Shown here: positions 51,438-58,785 of the stretch, in pieces
Numbering within the stretch: position 1 is the first letter of the stretch
Layout of the letters: each line of letters begins with the position of its first letter
Virus record (IMG/VR): IMGVR_UViG_3300021960_007579
Location: 1-64,000 of that record
Reading direction: 5' to 3' (one strand)
Length of the DNA stretch: 64,000 bases
Origin: a virus
The notes under the pieces: generated by a model
Seen by the model: the letters and a program-made list of their open reading frames with translations, nothing else
Databases searched by the model: none
Told to the model about the DNA's origin: nothing
Made by a program: the position numbers and the translations under genes

Positions 51438-51815
51438 TACAAGAATTGAGAAATCAATCAATCGTTCTTTGATTTAAAGATATTGGCCGCCTATGGTCAC
51501 TAAATAAACCACGAAAGTGGGATAAAGTGATGTCCTCATTTACAGAGGGGATGTTGCGGCTTCGGTAACGGAGCTCGAGTAGGCAAGCGGGATATCATTT
51601 CATCTTTAGTATCGAGGGTAACACTGTAGAGAAAGTGATGTAATGACCGGGTGATGTGGGTCATTCGGTTGAGGTGGGAACACCAATAAGAATAACTCGT
51701 AGGATGTTACAGGAAACATGACTCCAATCATGTGATTGTGTATTCCAATATGATGGGAATCTTAAAACCGAAAGGTAAGATGGTGTACAGGTGGTGCTGT
51801 TATCATCCTTTAATT

Positions 51816-51835
51816 AACCCTACCAAGGGTTTTTT
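51816..51835 (+). other. Terminator-like hairpin inside the ncRNA
   Basis: AACCC-TACCAA-GGGTT followed by T6. It could end transcription early and leave a 5' product of about 390 nt, or be an internal stem of the full RNA. Confidence 0.5.
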
Positions 51836-52365
51836 AATGAAGGGGTCCAAAAGTATGGAGGTCGGGAGGTCTCAGAGAGTAGTTTAGTATCGTGTCGTTC
51901 AAAAGATGACATGGCTGGTGATGGGCCGCTACTTTCACAATCCACAAGTAAAACTTTATTTGGATATGCAACTTCCAAAGTTAATTAAACAGACAAAGGA
52001 AAAGTGTCCATCAGTCATTCGGAGAAAGGTGACTACTTAGTCGTGAGGGGTTCACGGCCATAAAGGTTCCCAAGACCAATATGATTTTTGAGAAAGTTCT
52101 CTAAACCCGCAAGGTCCAATCAGGGAGGCATCCTTGAAGAGCAACGAGTAACGAAAGAGTATCCAATGACTCAAGGAGTGGTAGGTCTAACTTACCGTCA
52201 CTGAATCGATACTGTTCAAAAGACAGTGGATAAGAAGGGAAACAATAATCCTTCAAAAGATGGTTCACTAAAACGTATAATCTCAGCGTTTTTATTTTTA
52301 TCGCACACAAGATCACCTAAAGATAATGAGAGGTCTTTGACGTAACACCCGAAGACTAATCACCA

Positions 52366-52398
52366 AACCCTCGTCCGTAACACCGCGAGGGTTTTTTT
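52366..52398 (+). terminator. Terminator of the giant ncRNA
   Basis: CCCTCG (52368-52373) and CGAGGG (52386-52391) with T7 after it. Confidence 0.9.
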
Positions 52399-52442
52399 AT
52401 GCCCAAATTTTACTTTTTAAAAACTTTCATGTATCTTTTTGC

Positions 52443-52742
52443 ATGATTAATCCTATTACATTATATCAATGGGCAAAAAGGAGGTTTGGAAAAAGTAAAT
52501 GTTTAAAGGTTGTTTACCACAATAACAAACAGAGTTATTATGGTGAATATGATTTTGAGAAAAGAGTGATTAGGTTAAACCTAAGGTACATTCAAAGTTA
52601 TGGAACACTTTACAGAACAATGGCCCATGAGTGGACTCACGCACAGCAAAGTGAGTATAGGTATTATAAACTATTAAAAAAATACGGATATAAAAACCAT
52701 CCCTACGAGATTATGGCACGTAATAGGGAAAAAAAAGTTTGA
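52443..52742 (+). CDS. SprT-like zinc metallopeptidase
   Basis: 99 aa. H62-E63-x-x-H66 in 'TMAHEWTHAQQSEYRYYKLL', with 'PYEIMARN' as the third-ligand Glu context. 'YDFEKRVIRLNLRYIQSYG' is the beta hairpin that precedes the active helix in SprT-like folds. It has no Zn-ribbon tail and is a minimal version of the family. Confidence 0.75.
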   Translation: MINPITLYQWAKRRFGKSKCLKVVYHNNKQSYYGEYDFEKRVIRLNLRYIQSYGTLYRTMAHEWTHAQQSEYRYYKLLKKYGYKNHPYEIMARNREKKV

Positions 52743-52761
52743 TATAATCGAATATATTTTT

Positions 52762-52769
52762 TATATTTG
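52762..52769 (+). promoter_or_regulatory. TATATTTG -7 element
   Basis: A consensus TATATTTG lies 15 bp before the start of the 52784 gene; an upstream TTG-like -33 box is not obvious. Confidence 0.5.
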
Positions 52770-52783
52770 GTGAAATAGTTCAT

Positions 52784-52954
52784 ATGAGTCGAGTGTTATC
52801 AGTAAAGAATGGTATAAAGTATTTCAAAAACCAGAGAGAAAAGTCAAACTCTCAGGATAAATGGGATTATTACAATGATGAGATTTATCGTTTAGAAAAA
52901 AAACTTTACGAGTTACAATTAATAGAAGAACTCAAGGAGTATGAAAGTAGATAA
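52784..52954 (+). CDS. Small coiled-coil protein
   Basis: 56 aa, charged helical ('DEIYRLEKKLYELQLIEELK'), overlaps the next gene by 14 bp. Not recognised. Confidence 0.55.
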   Translation: MSRVLSVKNGIKYFKNQREKSNSQDKWDYYNDEIYRLEKKLYELQLIEELKEYESR

Positions 52955-53192
52955 GACTCCACTTGAGATGGTATCCTCCCAATTAAAGGATTGGGTTGAT
53001 AGGACAGAAGACGAAATCGCTACATATCCTCTAATTGCTGCCATTGAGATCGTACATAGAGCAATGGCATATGAAGAAGAGTTCGCCTCTAAAATTTATG
53101 ATGATGGTGCCAGTTCCATTTATGGATATGAGACTGGTAGAAAATATTTTTTAGATCAGTTTAAAAAAGGTGGACCAACCAATAACAAATAA
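52941..53192 (+). CDS. Uncharacterised protein upstream of the nuclease
   Basis: 83 aa, helical, 'KVDKTPLEMVSSQLKDWVDR...'. Its end overlaps the nuclease start by 23 bp, so the two are likely co-translated. Could be a small partner protein, e.g. an accessory or immunity factor (inference). Confidence 0.6.
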   Translation: MKVDKTPLEMVSSQLKDWVDRTEDEIATYPLIAAIEIVHRAMAYEEEFASKIYDDGASSIYGYETGRKYFLDQFKKGGPTNNK

Positions 53193-53907
53193 TCAAAAAA
53201 CCGAAGAAGTTAAATCAGTTCTTAAGGGTGTCCTTAATGAACAGGCAAACACATGGAATGCCAAGGCTCGGGAAAAGTTAACTTTTAGAAAACTTTTAGA
53301 GTTGGAGTGGTTACACGATGGAACATTTGTTAAGTCTGATAAGAAGTTCATCGATAATCTTAAATCACTTTATTTCTCCTATCAACAGACCTCATTCACA
53401 ACCTCAAGTATGGTTGAAGATTATTATGTGGTCCATGAGATTTTTGGTCCGAAACAATCACCGGACTATATGTTCATTACTCCCAAGGGATTCTTCGGTA
53501 TTGAGGACAAATCGGGGAAGAATGGAAACATAGAATGGAACACAGGTAGTCCGGGGGAAAACAAAATCATTACTTTTTTTCATAAAAAAGAAAAGACGGT
53601 TCATTTGATTAGTAGTTACGAATATAATTGGACCATTGAACGTCAAATAAAGTATAAAGAACTTAAGAAAGACGTAATAGACTATGGATACCGTAAATGG
53701 GCGGAAATGTATCCTAACAGTAATGAGAAGGTTTTACAGAAAATGACTTACTACGCTCGACCTATGTTAAGGGATGCCAATAAGGTGGTTGACCTTTACG
53801 ATCCCGAAGAGAAGGGTGTCAATAAAATATTAAATCAATTCTTTGACGAGAACACCCCAATTGATCCTATTGACCCCATGATTGGTGGTCAACTTTCTTT
53901 ATTTTAA
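53170..53907 (+). CDS. PD-(D/E)xK nuclease-like protein with C-terminal clamp-binding peptide
   Basis: 245 aa from GTG 53170. Asp99 ('SPDYMFITPKGFFGI') followed by E112-D113-K114 ('IEDKSGKNGNIEW') forms the PD...(D/E)xK active-site pattern of restriction-type nucleases. The protein ends in QLSLF, the consensus beta-sliding-clamp-binding pentapeptide (QL(S/D)LF). Together these suggest a nuclease recruited to a replication clamp. Cleavage specificity unknown. A repair or restriction-like role is possible. Confidence 0.65.
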   Translation: MDQPITNNQKTEEVKSVLKGVLNEQANTWNAKAREKLTFRKLLELEWLHDGTFVKSDKKFIDNLKSLYFSYQQTSFTTSSMVEDYYVVHEIFGPKQSPDYMFITPKGFFGIEDKSGKNGNIEWNTGSPGENKIITFFHKKEKTVHLISSYEYNWTIERQIKYKELKKDVIDYGYRKWAEMYPNSNEKVLQKMTYYARPMLRDANKVVDLYDPEEKGVNKILNQFFDENTPIDPIDPMIGGQLSLF

Positions 53908-53911
53908 CTAA

Positions 53912-54139
53912 ATGTATTTATTCGTTATGAAACCAAGAACACTAAAACCATGGTCCTATGTAAAAGAACGTAGGTACGATTTATCTTCACTAACTAAGGG
54001 ATGGGGGGCAACGAATCCTGATGACTATTATTTTCAGTTGGACCATTCTTCGATGACCTACACCCCTGCGGTTTTAAAAGTAGATTTGGACAATTTACCA
54101 GAACCGACATTTAAACCCCAAAGAGAAAAGTTTCATTAG
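53912..54139 (+). CDS. Small uncharacterised protein
   Basis: 75 aa ('MKPRTLKPWSYVKERRYDLS' from Met6, alternative start 53927). Proline-rich, no motif. 4 bp after the nuclease gene. Confidence 0.55.
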   Translation: MYLFVMKPRTLKPWSYVKERRYDLSSLTKGWGATNPDDYYFQLDHSSMTYTPAVLKVDLDNLPEPTFKPQREKFH

Positions 54140-54158
54140 TTTTAGATATTTATAAAAT

Positions 54159-55451
54159 ATGAAAAAAACCCTAAAAGAGGAGTTGGAGAGAATCCACACA
54201 TTAACCTATGGTAAAACCATGGGATCTACTCTTATTGAGGGTATCTTCTCTGAAGAAAATAAAGACGAAAAGAAGGCCGATACAGTACCACCAGATGTCC
54301 AAGAGTTTTTTGATACTTTAGAAGGGGCAATAAGTAGTGGTGGGTTATCACAACAAAAATCTGGATCTTATGATTTTGTAAAGGGTGTTGAGTCTATGCA
54401 AATAGGTCTCACACTTTTAGGATATGAATTACCTCGTCACGGTGTTGACGGTTTATTTGGTCCTGAGACTGCCGCCGCGGTTAGTAAGTTTAATGAAGAT
54501 AATAAAGTTTTATCTGAAGCCGTTGAGTATGATGCCACAGGATTAATTGGTAAACCTGGTCAGGGAACACATAATGCGTCTGATTGGCAAAGTAGAAATG
54601 CGTGGGATGTTAAGATGGATGTGGGTTCATCTGTTAAATCAATCACTAATGGTACAGTATCCAAAGTATACAGTGCGGGTAGTGGTATGGTTAGAAGGGG
54701 TAATAAGAAGATATATGGTGATCAAATCACCGTCAAAAGTTCAGATGGTCCCGATGTGTTCTATACCCACGTAGAGTCAAGTGTCAGTAAAGGACAAAGT
54801 GTTAGTATAGGTGATGAGATTGGTAAGATTATGACATTACCAGGTATGCCGTCACACGTTCACATTGGATTATCTAGTGGTAATCTCTCTGATTATATTT
54901 CTAATTTACCAAATGCAACAGGTGGAGGAGATTCCGAGGTTATGTCCAAAGCATCACCCAATATGTTGAGAAAATTAGTGGACCAATTAAAGTCAAAAGA
55001 TCTTAAATCTGAAGACATTAAAAAGTATACTAATATGGGTATTGATACTGAAGGTTTAGTCGATAAGAATTTCTATGAGAAATTATTGGAAAATCTCGGA
55101 GCACCTGTAAGTGAGGAAAACTTAAAATATCTATACGCTTGGAGACAGGCAGAGGGTAAGGCGGGTGACTTTAACCCATTTAATACAACACAACCAATGG
55201 ACGGTGCCACGAAATTTAATAAGGTTGGTGTAAGAAACTATGTATCGTTGGAACAGGGTATGGTTGCCACAATTAAAACACTTAAGAATGGCTATTATGA
55301 TTGTATCGTAGAAGGTCTACGAAACGACATAGGGGCTGATAAGATCGCACAATGTCCTTCTCTTAAAACTTGGGGTACAGGTGGGTTAGTGGCCAAGGTA
55401 TTAAATAGTTACAATAGAGGGGCCTCCCCCAAAGTCTCATCCCTTGCGTAA
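54159..55451 (+). CDS. Multidomain peptidoglycan hydrolase, M23-type with N-terminal LIE tag
   Basis: 430 aa. N-terminal 'LKEELERIHTLTYGKTMGST' then 'LIEG' fits the shared leader. Residues about 65-115 are a peptidoglycan-binding type 1 domain ('GVESMQIGLTLLGYELPRHG', 'FGPETAAAVSKF'). Residues 125-250 form an M23 (LytM) metallopeptidase: H138, D150 ('NAWDVKMD'), H233 and H235 ('SHVHIG'). The C-terminal 100 residues ('YLYAWRQAEGKAGDFNPFNT', 'GVRNYVSLEQGMVATIKTLK') resemble a lysozyme-like family. It is likely a virion-borne lysin or endolysin, with no signal peptide. Confidence 0.85.
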   Translation: MKKTLKEELERIHTLTYGKTMGSTLIEGIFSEENKDEKKADTVPPDVQEFFDTLEGAISSGGLSQQKSGSYDFVKGVESMQIGLTLLGYELPRHGVDGLFGPETAAAVSKFNEDNKVLSEAVEYDATGLIGKPGQGTHNASDWQSRNAWDVKMDVGSSVKSITNGTVSKVYSAGSGMVRRGNKKIYGDQITVKSSDGPDVFYTHVESSVSKGQSVSIGDEIGKIMTLPGMPSHVHIGLSSGNLSDYISNLPNATGGGDSEVMSKASPNMLRKLVDQLKSKDLKSEDIKKYTNMGIDTEGLVDKNFYEKLLENLGAPVSEENLKYLYAWRQAEGKAGDFNPFNTTQPMDGATKFNKVGVRNYVSLEQGMVATIKTLKNGYYDCIVEGLRNDIGADKIAQCPSLKTWGTGGLVAKVLNSYNRGASPKVSSLA

Positions 55452-55630
55452 TGAAGTTACTAATAACAGAACAACAGCTCAGTAAGATTGTAGAAGATAA
55501 AAAGAAATCCAAGAAGAAAAAAGACTTCGATCGTGTGGATTTCTACTTTGGTTATTATAAGAACTTAACCCCATCAGATTTTGATATCTGTAAAAAAGGT
55601 GACGATATAATCATCACTATCCCCAAGTAA
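55451..55630 (+). CDS. Small protein with LITEQQLSKIVE leader
   Basis: 59 aa. 'MKLLITEQQLSKIVEDKKKS' is the common Bacteroidetes-phage leader with a KIVE cut-like site. A Lys-rich tract and a short beta segment follow. Starts on the last base of the lysin stop, so it is co-expressed with it. Confidence 0.65.
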   Translation: MKLLITEQQLSKIVEDKKKSKKKKDFDRVDFYFGYYKNLTPSDFDICKKGDDIIITIPK

Positions 55631-55671
55631 TATTTGTTGACTTTATGGTTTTAATTTCATATATTTTTTAT

Positions 55672-55974
55672 ATGAGATTAAATAGAGACCAAAAAAAAGA
55701 ATTGGCCGTTGAACATCTTATAGATAAGATGTTTGAAATCGCGGGACACGATGTCACCTTCCAAGATATAAAGGGAAGGGAGGATAATTGGTTCCAAGAG
55801 TGGACTATGACAGTGGAACAATCTGAACAATGGAAAAAGTATGGTTCAGATTACCTGAGAAAACTTTTTAGATGGAATAAAAAAATGGCAGATAATGAAA
55901 TGCTATGGTTCAACCTGCAATGGGGATTAAAATACAGTGATTTTGGGAGCGTCAGCGGAAATAAAACTAATTAA
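55672..55974 (+). CDS. Uncharacterised protein
   Basis: 100 aa from ATG 55672 ('MRLNRDQKKELAVEHLIDKM'), just after TATATTTTTTATA. Trp-rich C-terminal half ('RWNKKMADNEMLWFNLQWGL'). Not recognised. Overlaps the methyltransferase start by 38 bp. Confidence 0.6.
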   Translation: MRLNRDQKKELAVEHLIDKMFEIAGHDVTFQDIKGREDNWFQEWTMTVEQSEQWKKYGSDYLRKLFRWNKKMADNEMLWFNLQWGLKYSDFGSVSGNKTN

Positions 55975-56569
55975 ATACTTAGATCAATTAACTGAGGGTT
56001 CTACTTTCATTGAAATTGGTTCCACATCACCACCTGGACCATTTGGATCCACCTGTTTCTTTAGGAGATTATGTACGGGTAATAACTTTAGGTTTTATTC
56101 CATTGATATAGATGAGGATAACCACAAAGAACTATTAGAAATTGATCCGCACTTAGAGGGTCATTTGATTCATGCGTATGGGGAGGAGTTTCTTCAAAAC
56201 TATAACATGGAGGAGTATGGTCCAATCTCATGTGCTTATTTAGATGGGTTTGATTGGGTGTACAATTTAAATGATTTAGATCTCGATCAGGTTCAAAGTT
56301 ATAAGGATCGGGGGGAAGAACTAAACAATACAAACTCACAGGTTTCTCATTTAAAACAAACCATGTACATCGAACAGTATTCCGATGAGAAATGTATCAT
56401 ATTATACGATGATACCTGGTTATGTCCCCAACAAGATATCTACATTGGTAAGGGAGCTGCATCCATTTACTACCTATTATCATTGGGATGGAAAATCATC
56501 GATTTTGATCGTAGTGGTTTAGAAGTCCCTCACCAAGCCATGATGATAGGTAAAAATATCAATGAATAG
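55937..56569 (+). CDS. SAM-dependent methyltransferase-like protein
   Basis: 210 aa from GTG 55937. 'GSTFIEIGSTSPPGPFGSTC' resembles motif I, 'FYSIDIDEDNHKELL' the ribose-binding acidic turn, and 'KCIILYDDTWLCPQQDIYI' the post-IV strand. It sits next to a glycosyltransferase-like gene, so a sugar methyltransferase is plausible. The glycine-rich loop is atypical, so confidence is moderate. Confidence 0.6.
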   Translation: MILGASAEIKLIKYLDQLTEGSTFIEIGSTSPPGPFGSTCFFRRLCTGNNFRFYSIDIDEDNHKELLEIDPHLEGHLIHAYGEEFLQNYNMEEYGPISCAYLDGFDWVYNLNDLDLDQVQSYKDRGEELNNTNSQVSHLKQTMYIEQYSDEKCIILYDDTWLCPQQDIYIGKGAASIYYLLSLGWKIIDFDRSGLEVPHQAMMIGKNINE

Positions 56570-57689
56570 TTTAAAAGTATATCGGGTTTCAGAGGATTCC
56601 GATTTACGGAGTCATCGGTTTTTGGATCAACACCATTCACTTCCCTTTATTTTAGAGGGAAGTCATTTTAATTTTGTTACCTCTGTGGAAGAATCGGACA
56701 TTGTTGTTATTCTTTCGGACACGGGGGATTTGGAATTCCAAAGAGATTTTATTCAACGACATTATGGGGGACAACTTATATTGGTTCTTCATATCTTTCA
56801 TTCGGAGGAGAACTTCTCTGCTCAGTCGGTACTAAATCGGTATGTGGAGGTGTTTGATTTCACTACTCGTTTGAAGATTGTTCATACGGAATTGAATTTT
56901 CAAGGGGGGATTTACTACGATTGGTTATGGAACAGACAGAAAATGTTATTTACCGATTATACCACTTATCGTTTAGAGAGTTACAATTATATGGATCGAG
57001 CATCCAAGAAGATGTATCAATTGGGTGAGATAGTTCCAAAGACTTGGGGATGTAGGAAGTTCTTATGTATCAATCGAATAAGAAAGGACGACTTCACGGA
57101 CAGGAATGTACGTAGAATATTTCTACGGGAATATCTAAAATTAAAGGACGGGTATATCAACGATCCCGAGAACAACATCAAGTACATCTCACAGGAATCT
57201 GTCCCTTATTATACTCACACCCTTTCTTCTGTTACCACCGATTTTCATTTGGATGCGGGATTTGGTAAGGTACATCCCATTCACGACATCTATTATCAGG
57301 ACACGGTTTTCAGTATTTATGTAGAGACCTTAACTTACTTTGGTCAAGAGAGGATGAGGACCATCACTGAGAAGACGTGGAATCCTTTGATTAAAGGACA
57401 CTACATTCTTCCCTACGGGTATTGTGGGATGATCAAAGACATTCGGGGGTATGGGTTTATGTTACCTGATTGGATAGATTACTCTTACGATTCGATAGAG
57501 AATGATTCGATTCGGTTTATGAAGTACATTGAATCCATCAATAAGTTACTTGATTTATCCAATCAGCAATTGATTACCTTAAATGACAATGGGTTGGATA
57601 TGTTAAGGTACAATAGGAGGTTATTCTTTAAAAGGGATTACCATAGTTTATATTCTTCGGTGGTTAAGGAGTTTACCGATCGGGAATAA
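56562..57689 (+). CDS. Putative glycosyltransferase (exostosin/fucosyltransferase-like)
   Basis: 375 aa. The C-terminal 'ERMRTITEKTWNPLIKGHYI', 'GFMLPDWIDYSYDSIENDSI' pattern (xITEKTxxPLxxG...GFxxF/LxxxxDxSYD) is recalled from a phage glycosyltransferase family. 'RKFLCINRIRKDDFTDRNVR' is the donor-side strand. The gene is the second of a short glyco/methyl pair. The donor sugar is not predictable. Confidence 0.6.
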   Translation: MNSLKVYRVSEDSDLRSHRFLDQHHSLPFILEGSHFNFVTSVEESDIVVILSDTGDLEFQRDFIQRHYGGQLILVLHIFHSEENFSAQSVLNRYVEVFDFTTRLKIVHTELNFQGGIYYDWLWNRQKMLFTDYTTYRLESYNYMDRASKKMYQLGEIVPKTWGCRKFLCINRIRKDDFTDRNVRRIFLREYLKLKDGYINDPENNIKYISQESVPYYTHTLSSVTTDFHLDAGFGKVHPIHDIYYQDTVFSIYVETLTYFGQERMRTITEKTWNPLIKGHYILPYGYCGMIKDIRGYGFMLPDWIDYSYDSIENDSIRFMKYIESINKLLDLSNQQLITLNDNGLDMLRYNRRLFFKRDYHSLYSSVVKEFTDRE

Positions 57690-57693
57690 TTCC

Positions 57694-58377
57694 TTACCTA
57701 AAGGTATATAACTCAGATAATAATCCCGATAGGTAATAATTGTCGGGGTGTCTATTGGTATTCCACCCACCGCTAAAGGTGACACCTTGCGAGGGGGAGA
57801 TGGTATTGAGTTCAATAAAGTCCACGGGACCTTCGATGAATTGTTCATAGGTTTGAATCTCATTCCCACCAAAATTCATAATGACCACCAGTTTATAGTT
57901 GGAGGTTACTTTATTGAGGGAATCTCGTATGATTCTACCTCTGTGTTTAATCTCTTCTATAATTTGGTCTTTGGATTTATCCAATGAGATTTTATACAGG
58001 TCTAGTGGATGTTGGGTTAATTCGGGGGAGAACATAACAACAAAGAGTTTCTTATCGGGACTTTGACACATAGTTCTAAAACGATTCACGCATCTATGGT
58101 AATAAGAATAATGTTCATCGGTTCGTGGGTCTTTATGGAAGAAGAAGTCTTCGTGGTAGAGACTATGTCCACAGGATTGTGGGTGGTATGGATGGGCAAC
58201 ATCCACATAATAGGATGGGTCCAAGAATTTGTTAAAGTCATCTTCCAAACAATCCTTAATGATTTTCTCATCACTGAAGACCCAATCAAAGGGATAGGAT
58301 GTATTCTTTAGTTTAAGTCTTTGTAAGAGTCTTCCCGTGTGACAGATGGTTCCCAAAGAACAGATATATTTGTACAT
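57694..58377 (-). CDS. DUF1796-like putative cysteine peptidase
   Basis: 227 aa. 'YICSLGTICHTGRLLQRLKL' then 'SYPFDWVFSDEKI' is the signature of DUF1796/putative papain-fold proteins (SLGxxC...R..SyPFDW..S). The Cys in GTIC would be nucleophilic. It is convergent with the glycosyltransferase (4-bp gap), and a bidirectional terminator is not seen. Confidence 0.75.
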   Translation of the reverse strand: MYKYICSLGTICHTGRLLQRLKLKNTSYPFDWVFSDEKIIKDCLEDDFNKFLDPSYYVDVAHPYHPQSCGHSLYHEDFFFHKDPRTDEHYSYYHRCVNRFRTMCQSPDKKLFVVMFSPELTQHPLDLYKISLDKSKDQIIEEIKHRGRIIRDSLNKVTSNYKLVVIMNFGGNEIQTYEQFIEGPVDFIELNTISPSQGVTFSGGWNTNRHPDNYYLSGLLSELYTFR

Positions 58378-58398
58378 GTTGTTTTTAACTATAAATAT

Positions 58399-58424
58399 CC
58401 CCGAAGGGTCCGTTTCGGTCGGGG
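58399..58424. other. Hairpin in the divergent intergenic region
   Basis: CCCCGA (58399-58404) pairs with TCGGGG (58419-58424), loop AAGGGTCCGTTTCGG. Near the starts of both divergent genes; could be a regulatory hairpin or terminator. Confidence 0.5.
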
Positions 58425-58435
58425 TTTAACTATTT

Positions 58436-58564
58436 ATGAGGATGAAGGGTATACTTAACTTCTTGGTATTCATTTGTGTAATTTCTTTATACATGTTTAC
58501 CATACTTTGTTTCACATTATACTTCCCAATATACCATTTTGTTAGGGGGATTAGGGGGAAGTAG
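58436..58564 (+). CDS. Small membrane protein
   Basis: 42 aa, 'MRMKGILNFLVFICVISLYM' then another hydrophobic stretch 'FTILCFTLYFPIYHFV'; probably a two-helix hairpin. The opposite-strand frame over this stretch is regarded as a shadow. A hairpin at 58587-58609 (TGGTCCCC...GGGGAACCA) follows. Confidence 0.5.
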   Translation: MRMKGILNFLVFICVISLYMFTILCFTLYFPIYHFVRGIRGK

Positions 58565-58638
58565 ATCAAGGTAGGCAGTAACTGATGGTCCCCTTTCAGG
58601 GGAACCATTATCCACATAAGGTATATTTATGGGGTAGT

Positions 58639-58734
58639 ATGTTAGGTATTGCATTTTCCTTTTGTCTTATTATGGGTTTAGTATTAATTCCGATCCTTAT
58701 GATCGAGTATGTGACCCGAAAAAAAAAGAAGTGA
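58639..58734 (+). CDS. Small single-pass membrane protein
   Basis: 31 aa, 'MLGIAFSFCLIMGLVLIPIL' with a C-terminal Lys cluster. TATTTATGGGG context upstream. 51 bp before the secreted-protein gene. Confidence 0.5.
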   Translation: MLGIAFSFCLIMGLVLIPILMIEYVTRKKKK

Positions 58735-58785
58735 GGGCTTGATTCCCAACTTCGCGGGGAGTATCTTTATAACAAAAATACTGTT

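Larger units (their letters stand above)
51443..52399 (+). ncRNA. Giant structured non-coding RNA (GOLLD/ROOL-like or new)
   Basis: About 957 nt from the predicted start to the terminator, with no coding frame of credible length or composition and visibly higher G+C than the neighbouring genes. Local hairpins abound: AATCAA..TTGATT (51456-51474), CCAC-GAAA-GTGG (51509-51520), ATGTT..AACAT (51704-51719), GGTAGGT-CTA-ACTTACC (52180-52196), ACTGT..ACAGT (52211-52227) and GAAGG..CCTTC (52234-52254). The motif TTCAAAAGA recurs at 51898, 52215 and 52252. Single transcript with strong promoter and terminator and this size match the giant ornate phage RNAs GOLLD and ROOL. It does not look like tmRNA, RNase P RNA, rRNA or a group I/II intron. 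The family is not proven without a covariance search. Confidence 0.75.

Noticed and set aside
52101-52316. Antisense ORF of 71 aa
   Set aside because: Lies inside the structured RNA on the opposite strand, with no start signal.
51443-52399. tmRNA, RNase P RNA, rRNA or group I/II intron
   Set aside because: None of their core motifs is recognised, and the presence of a private promoter and terminator argues against an intron.
58426-58617. 63-aa minus-strand ORF
   Set aside because: A plus-strand membrane micro-gene gives a better explanation; the minus frame has no start context.
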